Origin: Pseudomonadota bacterium
Lineage (GTDB): Bacteria > Desulfobacterota > Desulfarculia > Desulfarculales > Desulfarculaceae
NCBI GenBank assembly: GCA_018902755.1
Contig: JAHIQI010000042.1
Location: 32,374-96,373, forward strand
DNA: 64,000 bases
Reading direction: 5' to 3'
Made by a program: the position numbers and the translations under genes. The notes below the pieces were generated by a model. That model saw only the letters and a program-made list of their open reading frames with translations, was not told the origin of the DNA and did no database searches. Shown here piece by piece: positions 30,906 to 38,402 of this stretch (position 1 is its first letter; the number at the start of each line of letters is the position of its first letter).

Positions 30906-32078
30906 TCAGGCAAACAAATTGCCGTACAACAAACCCGCGATGGTGGACATCACCACTATGATGCCGCTGAATACCGCGGTTTTTTTCCAACCCATCACTC
31001 CGCCGATCACCAGCATGTTGGGCAGGCTTAGCGCCGGGCCGGCCAGCAAGAGGGCCAGGGCCGGGCCCTTGCCCATGCCCGCACCCAGGAGACCCTGCAA
31101 GATGGGAATCTCGGTGAGGGTGGCGAAGTACATCAAAGCCCCGGCCACCGAGGCGAACAGGTTGGCCCCCAGGGAGTTGCCGCCCAGGGAGGAGCTGACC
31201 CATTCGTCGGGGATAAGGGCGGGATGCCCCGGACGGCCCAGCATAAACCCGGCCACCAGCACCCCGGCCCCCAGCAGAGGCAGTATCTGCTTCATGAAGC
31301 CCCAGGTGGACTCCACCCACTCCACCCGCTCTTGTTTGGTGAACCAGGCCCTCAGCAGGAACACCAGGGCCACCAGGAGCCCGGCGGTGATCCACCACTT
31401 GAGCCCGAAGATGAGCGCCCACAGGCCCTCCACGCCCTCGGCCGGGCGGGCCCAGGCCGCGAAGATGAGGATGAGCACCAGGGTGAGCATGAACAGCGAT
31501 TCCTGGCCCAAGGTGCGGCCGCTGGCCGCGTCCTCGGGCAGATAGACCTGACCGGCGGCGCGGGCCGCGTCATCCTTGCGGAAGATGAGGGCCATCAAGA
31601 GGCCGGTGATCACCGCGAACACCACCGCCCCTATGGCCCGGGCCAGGCCCAGCTCCCAGCCCAGGATGCGGGCGGTGAGCACGATGGCCAGCACGTTGAT
31701 GGCCGGGCCGGAGTAGAGAAAGGCCGTGGCCGGGCCGATGCCCGCGCCCCGGGAGTAGATGCCCGCGAACAGCGGCAGCACCGTGCAGGAGCAAACCGCC
31801 AGCACCGCGCCGGAAACCGAGGCCACCGAGTAGGAGAGGAACTTCTTGGCCTGGGCCCCGAAGTACTTGAGCACCGCCGCCTGGCTGACGAAGACCGAGA
31901 TGGCCCCGGCTATAAAGAAGGCCGGGATAAGGCAGGTTAGCACGTGCTCCCGGGCGTACTCCTGGAGCATCATGAAGGCTTCCAGGCCCGAGCGGCGGAT
32001 GGGCTCGCTGTTCCAGGGCACGAAATAGGCCGCCGCGAACAGGGCCACTATGATCAGGAGCTTGTATCGTTCTTTCAT
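30906..32078 (-). CDS. ArsP/DUF318-type permease
   Basis: This 390-residue inner-membrane protein has eight to ten helices and fits the permease family PF03773 (DUF318). The family signature C96-S-C98-TVLPLF is present, as are repeated GPA(I/L) motifs (YSGPAINVL; LLAGPALSLPN). Members include ArsP exporters for organoarsenicals and permeases induced by arsenite, and the family is linked to arsR and small thioredoxins. The exact cargo here (trivalent organoarsenical, arsenite or another metalloid) is not decided by sequence. A candidate ArsR box lies 16-29 bases upstream of the ATG. Confidence 0.85.
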   Translation of the reverse strand: MKERYKLLIIVALFAAAYFVPWNSEPIRRSGLEAFMMLQEYAREHVLTCLIPAFFIAGAISVFVSQAAVLKYFGAQAKKFLSYSVASVSGAVLAVCSCTVLPLFAGIYSRGAGIGPATAFLYSGPAINVLAIVLTARILGWELGLARAIGAVVFAVITGLLMALIFRKDDAARAAGQVYLPEDAASGRTLGQESLFMLTLVLILIFAAWARPAEGVEGLWALIFGLKWWITAGLLVALVFLLRAWFTKQERVEWVESTWGFMKQILPLLGAGVLVAGFMLGRPGHPALIPDEWVSSSLGGNSLGANLFASVAGALMYFATLTEIPILQGLLGAGMGKGPALALLLAGPALSLPNMLVIGGVMGWKKTAVFSGIIVVMSTIAGLLYGNLFA

Positions 32079-32093
32079 GGCTTCTACTCAACC

Positions 32094-32107
32094 ATTTGGC
32101 CAAATAG
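32094..32107. promoter_or_regulatory. Candidate ArsR operator between arsR and permease
   Basis: The perfect 12-base palindrome ATTTGGCCAAAT at 32094-32105 extends to TTGGCCAAATAG, which is repeated exactly at 32485-32496 upstream of arsR. The shared box, just ahead of the permease start, suggests direct autoregulated control of the permease by ArsR. Confidence 0.55.
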
Positions 32108-32140
32108 CCAAAGTTAAACGCAAAAAAATACCGCCAGCGC

Positions 32141-32461
32141 CTAGCCGATCATCTCGATCTGATGCTGCACCCTGGCCTCCAACACCGACTCCACACAATC
32201 GAAGAAGTTGAGCACGCAGGGGGCCAGCAGGGTGTAGAAAACCTGGTTACCCCGCTTGTCGTCCTTGACCAGGCCCACCGCCTTGAGCAGGGACAGATGC
32301 TTGGACACGGTGGAGATATCGCTTCCCACCTCCTGGGTGAGATCGGCCACGCACTTTTCGCCCTGGGCCAGTTCCTCCAAGATGAGCAAGCGGCTGGCAT
32401 TGCCCACCGCCTTGAGGATGCGGGCCCTGGCTTCCAGTCTTTTTTGCCTGTAGGCGTCCAT
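32141..32461 (-). CDS. arsR: ArsR-family metalloregulatory repressor
   Basis: This 106-residue winged-helix protein heads the arsenic cluster. The DNA-reading helix is DISTVSKHLSLLKAVGLV, followed by the wing (DDKRGNQVFYTLL). The classic ELCVCDL arsenic site is replaced by GEKC37-VADL with a single cysteine, while C82 and C89 lie in the C-terminal helix (APCVLNFFDCVESVL). Inducer binding may therefore use a different cysteine set, as seen in ArsR variants with C-terminal sites. The ATG at 32461 follows an excellent GGAGG; extensions upstream run into repeats. Confidence 0.9.
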   Translation of the reverse strand: MDAYRQKRLEARARILKAVGNASRLLILEELAQGEKCVADLTQEVGSDISTVSKHLSLLKAVGLVKDDKRGNQVFYTLLAPCVLNFFDCVESVLEARVQHQIEMIG

Positions 32462-32472
32462 ATGACGACCTC

Positions 32473-32496
32473 CTATTTGCAATATTGGCCAAATAG
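32473..32496. promoter_or_regulatory. Candidate ArsR operator at the arsR promoter
   Basis: CTATTTG and CAAATAG form a perfect seven-base inverted repeat with a ten-base AT-rich spacer, 12 bases upstream of the arsR start and overlapping the ribosome-binding region. The right half contains the 12-mer shared with the box at 32096-32107. Confidence 0.6.
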
Positions 32497-32594
32497 ACAA
32501 GAAAGTCAAGAGCAGGCGTAAATTTTTTTGTGAAGGTACGGTTTTTACCCATCCCCGGCATGGCCGACAACGCCGCCAGCGGGGCCTGACCATA

Positions 32595-32704
32595 ACAGCC
32601 GGCACAGCCAGGCATCGCCAGGCAAGGCGGCAGGCGAACGAATGCCACAGGCGTATTCCTATATACGCCGAGGACCGAGTGACGCCGACAACACAGCCAT
32701 GCGG
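32595..32704. repeat. Palindromic intergenic element, copy 1
   Basis: About 110 bases that align with 32716-32825 at high identity. It contains GGCAAGGCGGCAGGCGAACG, a GGCGTAT/ATACGCC hairpin at 32650-32669, then GACCGAGTGACGCCGACAAC and GCCATGCGG. Copy 1 has lost part of the outer inverted repeat retained by copy 2. A fragment of a third copy ends near 32581 (GCCGACAACGCCGCCAG). No coding frame is credible. Confidence 0.85.
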
Positions 32705-32715
32705 TTCTTGCCAAA

Positions 32716-32840
32716 ACAGTCGGCGCAGCCGGACGCCGCAGGGCAAGGCGGCAGGCGAACGAGGGACGCAGGCGTATTCTTATATACGCCGAGGATCGAG
32801 TGACGCCGACAACGCAGCCATGCGGCGTCCGGCTGCGCCG
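32716..32840. repeat. Palindromic intergenic element, copy 2, with 20-base terminal inverted repeats
   Basis: The element is bounded by a perfect 20-base inverted repeat (32721-32740 and 32821-32840) around an inner hairpin at 32771-32790. Together with copy 1 the unit repeats at a period of about 121 bases. It fills the space between arsR and the enoyl-CoA hydratase stop. Structure and degeneracy suggest a non-autonomous dispersed element or a structured RNA rather than a gene. Confidence 0.85.
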
Positions 32841-32844
32841 GAGA

Positions 32845-33705
32845 CTAGACTTTGGGTTCCTTCCACCACGGATAAAAGTCCGGCATATCCTTGGTGGGGC
32901 TCATCTTGAACTCGGGGGGCCGCTTTTCCAGGAAGCTCTGGATGCCCTCGGCCGCGTCCTTTTGCCCCCCGGTCCAGAACATCGCCTTGGAGTCCAGCAG
33001 GTGCACCGACTGGGGGTCCGGCTCGGCCAGGCCGTGCCACAGCATGGCCTTGGCCAGGGCCACCGAGGTGGCCGAGGTGTTGGCCGCAATCTCCTGGGCC
33101 AGTTCCAGGGCCTTGGGCAGCACCTGATCGGCGGGCAGGATGTAGTTGAACAGACCGGTTCCAGCCTGATCTTTGGCTCTAAACACCCGGCCGGTGCAGG
33201 CCAGCTCCAGGGCCTTGCCAGCGCCCACCAGGCGGGTGAGGAACCAGGTGGAGCAGGCCTCGGGCACCAGGCCCCGGCGGGTGAACACCAGGCCCATCTT
33301 GGCGTCCTCGGCGGCCACGCGCATGTCCATGGCCAGGGTCATGGTGATGCCCACGCCCACCGCCGCCCCGTTCATGGCCGCGATCACCGGCTTGCGGCAC
33401 TTGAAGGCGGCCAGGGCCACCCGCCCCCCGCCGTCGCGGTGTTCGGCCAGGGAGGGCGGGGCCGGGTCCTTGGCCTTGAAATTGAAGGTGTCGCCGCCGG
33501 CGGCCAGGTCCATGCCAGCGCAAAAAGCCCGGCCCGCGCCGGTGACTACCACCGCGCGCACCTGGTCGTCCTGGTCGGCCTGGCCCAGCAGATGGATCAG
33601 TTCCAGGCGCATCTGAGGAGTGTAGGCATTGAGCCGCTCGGGGCGATTGAGGGTGATCAGGGCCACCTGGTCTTTTACTTGGTAGATGGTTTCTTTCAGT
33701 TCCAT
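32845..33705 (-). CDS. Enoyl-CoA hydratase/isomerase family protein
   Basis: This 286-residue crotonase-fold enzyme acts on acyl-CoA thioesters. The oxyanion-hole segments are GRAFCAGMDLAAGG and MNGAAVGVGITMTLAMDM; a glutamate follows in RRGLVPEACSTWFLTRLVG, at the position of one crotonase catalytic acid, but the first acid is not obvious, so hydratase versus isomerase or hydrolase activity is open. A C-terminal extension (PPEFKMSPTKDMPDFYPWW) is unusual. The ATG at 33705 follows GGGGAGG at six bases. The gene stands alone and is separated from arsR by the repeats. Confidence 0.87.
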   Translation of the reverse strand: MELKETIYQVKDQVALITLNRPERLNAYTPQMRLELIHLLGQADQDDQVRAVVVTGAGRAFCAGMDLAAGGDTFNFKAKDPAPPSLAEHRDGGGRVALAAFKCRKPVIAAMNGAAVGVGITMTLAMDMRVAAEDAKMGLVFTRRGLVPEACSTWFLTRLVGAGKALELACTGRVFRAKDQAGTGLFNYILPADQVLPKALELAQEIAANTSATSVALAKAMLWHGLAEPDPQSVHLLDSKAMFWTGGQKDAAEGIQSFLEKRPPEFKMSPTKDMPDFYPWWKEPKV

Positions 33706-33888
33706 GCTTTGCCTCCCCGCCGGTACGGTCATTTAAAATGTGGTAGCCCAAATTAGCAGGTCATCGGCTCCAAGGCCAGATTATCCCAAGTTAAGCGGCG
33801 CGCTGACTCACAATTTGCTTTCGGTACCACCAATATGTTGATATGATGGATAAATTTTATATTCGTAGCTGAATAGGACCGTTAAATC

Positions 33889-34410
33889 ATGAAGATAGCC
33901 CGCCCACTGATGGCTCTGCTGGCCCTGGCCTTGTTGCTTGCGCCGATGGCGAGCCGTGCGGAAAACGAAAGGCCGCTCGACGCGGATGGCTATCTGCTGC
34001 CCGAAACCGCCAAGCAGCTGCAACATAAGCCCATCCCAATGCCCGAGCTTATCAAACGCGCGGAGAGCGGAGAGGTGTGGGCCCAAAACCGCCTGGCGGA
34101 ACGCTACCTGAAGGGCATCGAAGCCCCCCAGCACTTCGGCAAGGCCAAGGAATGGTATCTGTGGGCGGCCAACCAGGGATACGGTCCGGCCATGGTGCAG
34201 CTTGGCGACCTCTACTCCCACTCCAAGGGAGGGTTCCAGAATTTGGCGGAAGCTTATTTCTGGTACAGCCTGGCCGCGGCCAACAAGATTCCGGTGGCCC
34301 TTTCGCGCCGCGACAGTCTGTTGGACAAACTGACTCCCGCCGAGGTCACCAAGGCCCAGGACCAGGCCGCCAATTGGGCTCCCAAGCCCGAAGGCGGGGC
34401 CAAGCCCTGA
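33889..34410 (+). CDS. Exported SEL1-repeat protein
   Basis: This 173-residue protein has a signal peptide (about 1-24, ending ASRAEN) and two or three SEL1-like tetratricopeptide repeats, such as WAQNRLAERYLKGIEAPQH, KAKEWYLWAANQGYGPAMV and NLAEAYFWYSLAA. Such repeats bind other proteins; the protein is probably periplasmic. The region upstream (33706-33888) is AT-rich and likely holds its promoter. No function is indicated by the neighbours. Confidence 0.8.
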   Translation: MKIARPLMALLALALLLAPMASRAENERPLDADGYLLPETAKQLQHKPIPMPELIKRAESGEVWAQNRLAERYLKGIEAPQHFGKAKEWYLWAANQGYGPAMVQLGDLYSHSKGGFQNLAEAYFWYSLAAANKIPVALSRRDSLLDKLTPAEVTKAQDQAANWAPKPEGGAKP

Positions 34411-34586
34411 ACCGCCGATTGAGGCGTGAGCCGCGCGGCCGACGCCCCTTCATCATCTCCCTTGGGCCGCGCCGTGCTCATGTTGCATGGGGCCTGGGCA
34501 TGAGCACCCACCGAAGCCGTAAGTTATAATTTAGATGCTTTTTGGCGGCCATCGCCGCCCCCGCTGCAACCTTGGATGGAAAAGCC

Positions 34587-34976
34587 ATGCCCAAACCCAA
34601 AGCCCCCCTGGAGCGCAACGCCCTGGCCAGAGGCCCGGAAAACCAGGCCGCGGGACTGCAACTCAAGGGCCGCATCTGGCTGGAAAAGGACGGCGACACC
34701 TTTCTCTCCTGGGGCCGGGTGGTTCTCTTGGAGCGCATCGCCGAGCACGGCACCCTGGCCGCCGCCGCCCGCTCCATGAACATGAGCTACAGCCACGCCT
34801 GGAACCTGGTGGAGCAGATGAACCGCATGGCCCCCGAGCCCCTGGTGGAAAAGCAGGCCGGAGGTAAGAAGGGCGGCGGGGCCAGCCTGACCCCGGCGGG
34901 GGAAAAGGCGCGGCAGGATTTCTGGCGGTTGGTGAAACAGTTCCAGGTTTGGGTGGAAGGCCGCAAGGTCAAGTAG
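34587..34976 (+). CDS. ModE-like winged-helix transcriptional regulator
   Basis: This 129-residue protein has the LysR/ModE-type N-terminal winged helix: VVLLERIAEHGTLAAAARSM, then NMSYSHAWNLVEQMNRM, with the wing around KKGGGASLTPAGEKA. It lacks the C-terminal molybdate-binding (Mop/TOBE) domains of E. coli ModE, so it is the short form common in anaerobes. It lies just upstream of a ccsA/resB/modABC operon that has a ModE-like palindrome, which supports a role in molybdate control. Whether the short form senses molybdate directly is unclear. The ATG at 34587 follows GGAAAAGCC. Confidence 0.82.
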   Translation: MPKPKAPLERNALARGPENQAAGLQLKGRIWLEKDGDTFLSWGRVVLLERIAEHGTLAAAARSMNMSYSHAWNLVEQMNRMAPEPLVEKQAGGKKGGGASLTPAGEKARQDFWRLVKQFQVWVEGRKVK

Positions 34977-34992
34977 GCCCGCGATAATTTTT

Positions 34993-35021
34993 TTGGTGCG
35001 TTATTTTTTTTGTGATATAAT
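34993..35021 (+). promoter_or_regulatory. Probable sigma-70 promoter of the molybdate operon
   Basis: TTGGTG and a perfect TATAAT are separated by 17 bases in a locally AT-rich stretch just after the modE-like stop. Transcription would start near 35028 and leave a leader of about 200 bases before the ccsA-like start. Confidence 0.6.
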
Positions 35022-35046
35022 GCTAAAAGGAACATAGGGACGCGGT

Positions 35047-35084
35047 AAGCGCTTCCGGTTGGCCGTTCAGCCTGGGCGCTTTTT
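35047..35084 (+). terminator. Leader hairpin with U-tail, possible attenuator
   Basis: AAGCGC pairs with GCGCTT, and the interior CCGG can pair with CCTGG around a bulge; TTTTT follows. Because it lies downstream of the promoter at 34993-35021 rather than before it, it could attenuate the operon or terminate modE read-through. Pairing is imperfect. Confidence 0.4.
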
Positions 35085-35093
35085 ATCGGTGAT

Positions 35094-35113
35094 GCGTTAT
35101 ATTTATGTAAAGC
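35094..35113. promoter_or_regulatory. Candidate ModE operator
   Basis: GCGTTATAT and the complement of ATGTAAAGC match at seven of nine positions, giving a near-palindrome that resembles the CGTTATAT half-site of ModE operators. It lies 110 bases upstream of the ccsA-like start. Binding is inferred from similarity and gene context only. Confidence 0.45.
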
Positions 35114-35224
35114 AAACGACTGGGATATAGCCAGCCCCGCTAAGGACAGCATGCTCATGCACGGTCACCTTCTCGCCTTGCGGGTCCTGACTTGGGCCTT
35201 CCCGCCTCAAACGGGAGCCAGGCC

Positions 35225-35977
35225 ATGACCCTCCAACTCCTGCTCCCCTTAATTTATTACGCCTGCCTGGGGGTCACCCTGGTCGCGGGAGCCCTAGCCT
35301 GGTTCGTTCCGGGAAACTGGTGGCGCGGGGCGGGATGGCTGGTGCTGGCCCTGGCCCTGGCCCAGGCGGTGGTCTCGGCCATCATCCTGAACCGCCCGCC
35401 CCTGGCCGGAACCTACGAGGCTGCGGTGATGTTCACCCTGTGGCTCAGCGTGCTGGCCCTCATCCCCTGCGGCGTCCCGGAGGGACAGCGCCGCCTGTCC
35501 GCCCTGTGCTGGTGGGCCGGGACCGCCTTCATGGCCCTGTTCCTGGTGGCCTCCAACCGCTTCTACCCGGACTGGTACATGTACAAGTACATTTGGAGCC
35601 GCCTTTTCTTTTCCCTGCGCATGGCTTCCCTGGCCGTCTTCCTTTATGCCTCCTTCGCCGCCCTGGCCTCCCTGGGAATGCGGCCCGAAACGCGCACCAC
35701 CCTGCTGCGCTGGTCGCGCAACTTTCTCCTGCTCGGCACGGCAGTGTTTCTGGCCGGGGAGTTCTCGGGCTTCACCTGGCGCATGCAGTGGATGGGCGAC
35801 TACTGGTGCTGGAACGCCAACTTCCTGGAGGCTACCCTGTTCTTCCTGTTGGTCACCGCGGCGGCCCACCTGCCCCCCACCTGGGCGGCCAAGCCCCGCC
35901 TCCGGGCCGGGGCCCAGGCGGTGCCCGGCGGGCTCATGATCTGCCTGTTCATGGCTTTCATGCTCTTGGAGCCGTGA
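35225..35977 (+). CDS. CcsA/CcmC-like membrane protein with altered WWD motif
   Basis: This 250-residue inner-membrane protein has about eight helices and the overall pattern of the cytochrome c assembly protein CcsA. The conserved haem-handling tryptophan-rich motif (WGxYWxWDPKE in the family) is here MGDYWCWNANFLEA at residues 190-203, so the DPKE part is lost. The early PPLAGTYEAAVMF segment resembles the P-x-x-x-x-E region of CcsA. It overlaps the resB-like gene by one base. It may be a divergent system II haem exporter subunit or have changed role. The ATG at 35225 follows GGGAG. Confidence 0.75.
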   Translation: MTLQLLLPLIYYACLGVTLVAGALAWFVPGNWWRGAGWLVLALALAQAVVSAIILNRPPLAGTYEAAVMFTLWLSVLALIPCGVPEGQRRLSALCWWAGTAFMALFLVASNRFYPDWYMYKYIWSRLFFSLRMASLAVFLYASFAALASLGMRPETRTTLLRWSRNFLLLGTAVFLAGEFSGFTWRMQWMGDYWCWNANFLEATLFFLLVTAAAHLPPTWAAKPRLRAGAQAVPGGLMICLFMAFMLLEP

Positions 35978-36807
35978 TGGAGCGCCTGTCATCGCTGAAA
36001 TTCACCCTGGGCAGCCTGAGCGCCCTGATGATCTGGCTGGGCCTGGGGGTGTTCATGGGCCAGCCCAAGCTGCTGGCCGCCTCGTTCTTTGACATGAACC
36101 GCATGCTCATCCTGGACTGGCTCCTGGGTCCGGCCTGGGCCCAGCCCCTGGCCCCCTTGTGGTTCCTGGGCCTGTGCCTGGGGGTGGGGGTGATGCTCCT
36201 GAATCTGGGCTTCTGCACCTTTACCCGCCTGCTGCCCCGCCTCAGGGCGGGCAACGCCCTCAAGGGCTGGCTGCTCACCCTGGTGCATTTGGTGATGCTG
36301 GTGGTGCTGTTGGGCCACGGCGCGGAGATGGCCATGGGCCACAAGCAGGAGGAGTTGCGCATGCTGCCCGGCCAGACGGTGGAGCTGCCCGAAGGGCTCA
36401 CCCTGAGCCTGGAGTCGGTGCGCTTCGTCAGCGACCCCTCGGTGATCAACCTGCCCTACCGCAAGGCCCGCTGGACCTGGACCAGCACCAACTTCAAGCC
36501 CAGGCAAAACTGGGCCAAGGTGGTTGTCCGGCGCGGGGAGACGATCGTTGCCCAGGGCGACTTGCGCATCCTGGAGCCCATGAAGATCGAGGGGCTGCGC
36601 CTGACCCTGGCCGGGTTCTACTCGCCCCAGGATGAAAAACCGGCCCGGGTGGGGGTGCGTTTGGCCTTGGTCAAGAACCCACTGACCACCTTGTTCTTCG
36701 TGGCCTACGGGCTGTGGGTGGTGCTCTACGCCGCCCTGGCCGTGGTCACTTGGCGCGGCGGCCCCAGCAACGGCTCGGCCCGTGAGCACCAGGCCGCCAC
36801 CGCCTGA
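35977..36807 (+). CDS. ResB-like membrane protein
   Basis: This 276-residue protein resembles ResB/Ccs1 of system II cytochrome c biogenesis: an N-terminal SSLKFTLGSLSALMIWLGLGV helix, two further helices at about 50-115, a periplasmic domain (about 125-245), and a C-terminal helix near the end. It is shorter than full ResB (about 400 or more residues). The gene starts within the stop of the ccsA-like gene (TGATG), so the two form a coupled pair. It precedes modA by 28 bases, which is not a usual molybdate-operon partner. Confidence 0.75.
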   Translation: MERLSSLKFTLGSLSALMIWLGLGVFMGQPKLLAASFFDMNRMLILDWLLGPAWAQPLAPLWFLGLCLGVGVMLLNLGFCTFTRLLPRLRAGNALKGWLLTLVHLVMLVVLLGHGAEMAMGHKQEELRMLPGQTVELPEGLTLSLESVRFVSDPSVINLPYRKARWTWTSTNFKPRQNWAKVVVRRGETIVAQGDLRILEPMKIEGLRLTLAGFYSPQDEKPARVGVRLALVKNPLTTLFFVAYGLWVVLYAALAVVTWRGGPSNGSAREHQAATA

Positions 36808-36835
36808 GCAATCTTTAATCCCGCGAGGAAGGCAC

Positions 36836-37615
36836 ATGCCGATTAAAAAATATCTCCGTTTCCTGGCCGCCTTGGCCCTGGCCTGCTGCCTGGGCCTGGT
36901 TTCTTCCGTTTCCCTGGCCGCCGGGCCGGTGATGATCTTCGCCGCCGCCTCCACCACCAACGCGGTAAGCGAGGTGATCAAGGCCTACCAGGCCGCGGGC
37001 AAGGGCAAGGCGGTGGCCTCCTTTGCCTCCAGCTCCACCCTGGCCAAGCAGATCGCCCGCGGCGCCCCGGCCCAGATTTATCTGTCGGCCAACGTTAAGT
37101 GGATGAACTACCTGGCGGAGAAAAAGCTCCTGGCCCCGGGCACCCGGGTGGATCTTTTGGGCAACCGCCTAGTGCTCATCGCCCCCAAGGGAGCCAAGGA
37201 GCGCGGGCCCATTCAGGCGGGCATGCCCCTTCTGGCGTGGCTGGGCGAAGGCCGCCTGGCGGTGGGCGACCCGGACCACGTGCCCGCCGGAATCTACGCC
37301 AAGCAGGCGCTGAAATCCCTGGGCCTGTGGGAAAAGGCGGAGCCGCGCCTGGCCCGGGCCGCCAACGTGCGCGCCGCCCTGGCCCTGGTGGAGCGCGGTG
37401 AGGCCCCCCTGGGCATCGTCTACGCCACCGACGCGGCCATCACCCCCAAGGTGATGGTGGTGGGCGTGTTCCCGGAGGCCGGCCACAAGCCCATCGTGTA
37501 TCCCCTGGCGTTGCTCAAGGGCCAGGCCACGCCCTCGGCAAAGGCCTTCTGGCAGTTTCTGCAGGGCGATGAGGCCAAGGGTATATTCAAGAAGTACGGC
37601 TTCAGCGTGCGCTGA
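36836..37615 (+). CDS. modA: Molybdate ABC transporter substrate-binding protein
   Basis: This 259-residue periplasmic protein has a signal peptide (about 1-27) and the ModA pattern: FAAASTTNAVSEV near the mature N-terminus, FASSSTLAKQIARGAPAQIY with ligand serines, VGDPDHVPAGIYAKQAL and GIVYATDA. It binds molybdate or tungstate for ModBC. A GAGGAAGG lies close before the ATG at 36836. Length and motifs are intact. Confidence 0.94.
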   Translation: MPIKKYLRFLAALALACCLGLVSSVSLAAGPVMIFAAASTTNAVSEVIKAYQAAGKGKAVASFASSSTLAKQIARGAPAQIYLSANVKWMNYLAEKKLLAPGTRVDLLGNRLVLIAPKGAKERGPIQAGMPLLAWLGEGRLAVGDPDHVPAGIYAKQALKSLGLWEKAEPRLARAANVRAALALVERGEAPLGIVYATDAAITPKVMVVGVFPEAGHKPIVYPLALLKGQATPSAKAFWQFLQGDEAKGIFKKYGFSVR

Positions 37616-37640
37616 GCGCCTGAGCCCGCCCCCATAAAAG

Positions 37641-37663
37641 CCCTTCCCCATGCGTGGGGAGGG
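37641..37663 (+). other. Intercistronic hairpin between modA and modB
   Basis: CCCTTCCCCA pairs with TGGGGAGGG with one bulge around a four-base loop, 25 bases before the modB start. A T-run occurs only 10 bases later. Such hairpins often stabilise the upstream message and could favour ModA over ModBC; this role is inferred. Confidence 0.5.
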
Positions 37664-37687
37664 CCAATGCATTTTTAAGGAAGCGCC

Positions 37688-38398
37688 GTGGACGGCATCT
37701 TGGCCGCATTCAGTCTGACCCCCCTGGAGAGCGAGGCGCTACGCCTTAGCCTGTGGGTCAGTCTGTGGGCCATGCTCGCAAGCCTGCCCCTGGCCGTGGG
37801 CGCGGCCTGGCTCTTGGCCCGCCACCGCTTTCCCGGCAAGACCCTGTTCGACGGCCTGCTGCATCTGCCCCTGGTGGTGCCGCCGGTGGTCACCGGCTAT
37901 CTGCTGCTGGTGGTGTTCGGCCGCCGGGGCCTAGTGGGGGCTTGGCTGCACGACCACCTGGGCGTCACCTTCGCCTTCAACTGGAAGGGCGCGGCCCTGG
38001 CCGCGGCGGTGATGGCCTTCCCGCTCATGGTGCGGGCCATACGCCTTAGCCTGGAGGCGGTGGACCGGGGCCTGGAGCAGGCGGCCCATACCCTGGGGGC
38101 CGGGGCCTGGCGAGTGTTTTTCACGGTCACCCTGCCACTGACCCTGCCGGGCATATTGAGCGGCACGGTCCTGGCCTTCGCCCGTGGCCTGGGCGAGTTC
38201 GGGGCCACCATCACCTTCGTCTCCAACATCCCCGGCCAGACCCGCACCCTGCCCCTGGCCCTGTACAGCGTGTTGCAGTCGCCCGGCGGCGAGGCCGCCG
38301 CCCAGCGCCTGTGCATCATCTCCATCGTCCTGGCCCTCATGGCCCTGCTGGTATCGGAGATGCTGGCCCGCCGGGTGCAGAAGCGGCTGAAGGGGTGA
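37688..38398 (+). CDS. modB: Molybdate ABC transporter permease
   Basis: This 236-residue protein has five to six helices and the ModB/CysW-like binding-protein-dependent permease pattern. The EAA loop reads AAHTLGAGAWRVFFTVTLPL, followed by the ModB signature ARGLGEFGATITFVSNIPGQ. It forms the membrane channel for molybdate with ModC. The start is a GTG at 37688 after AAGGAAGCGCC; the gene ends four bases before modC. Confidence 0.94.
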   Translation: MDGILAAFSLTPLESEALRLSLWVSLWAMLASLPLAVGAAWLLARHRFPGKTLFDGLLHLPLVVPPVVTGYLLLVVFGRRGLVGAWLHDHLGVTFAFNWKGAALAAAVMAFPLMVRAIRLSLEAVDRGLEQAAHTLGAGAWRVFFTVTLPLTLPGILSGTVLAFARGLGEFGATITFVSNIPGQTRTLPLALYSVLQSPGGEAAAQRLCIISIVLALMALLVSEMLARRVQKRLKG

Positions 38399-38402
38399 GG
38401 CC

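Noticed and set aside
35028..35224. A molybdenum-cofactor riboswitch in the leader of the molybdate operon
   Set aside because: I could not match the consensus core by eye; only a hairpin with U-tail and a ModE-like box are supported.
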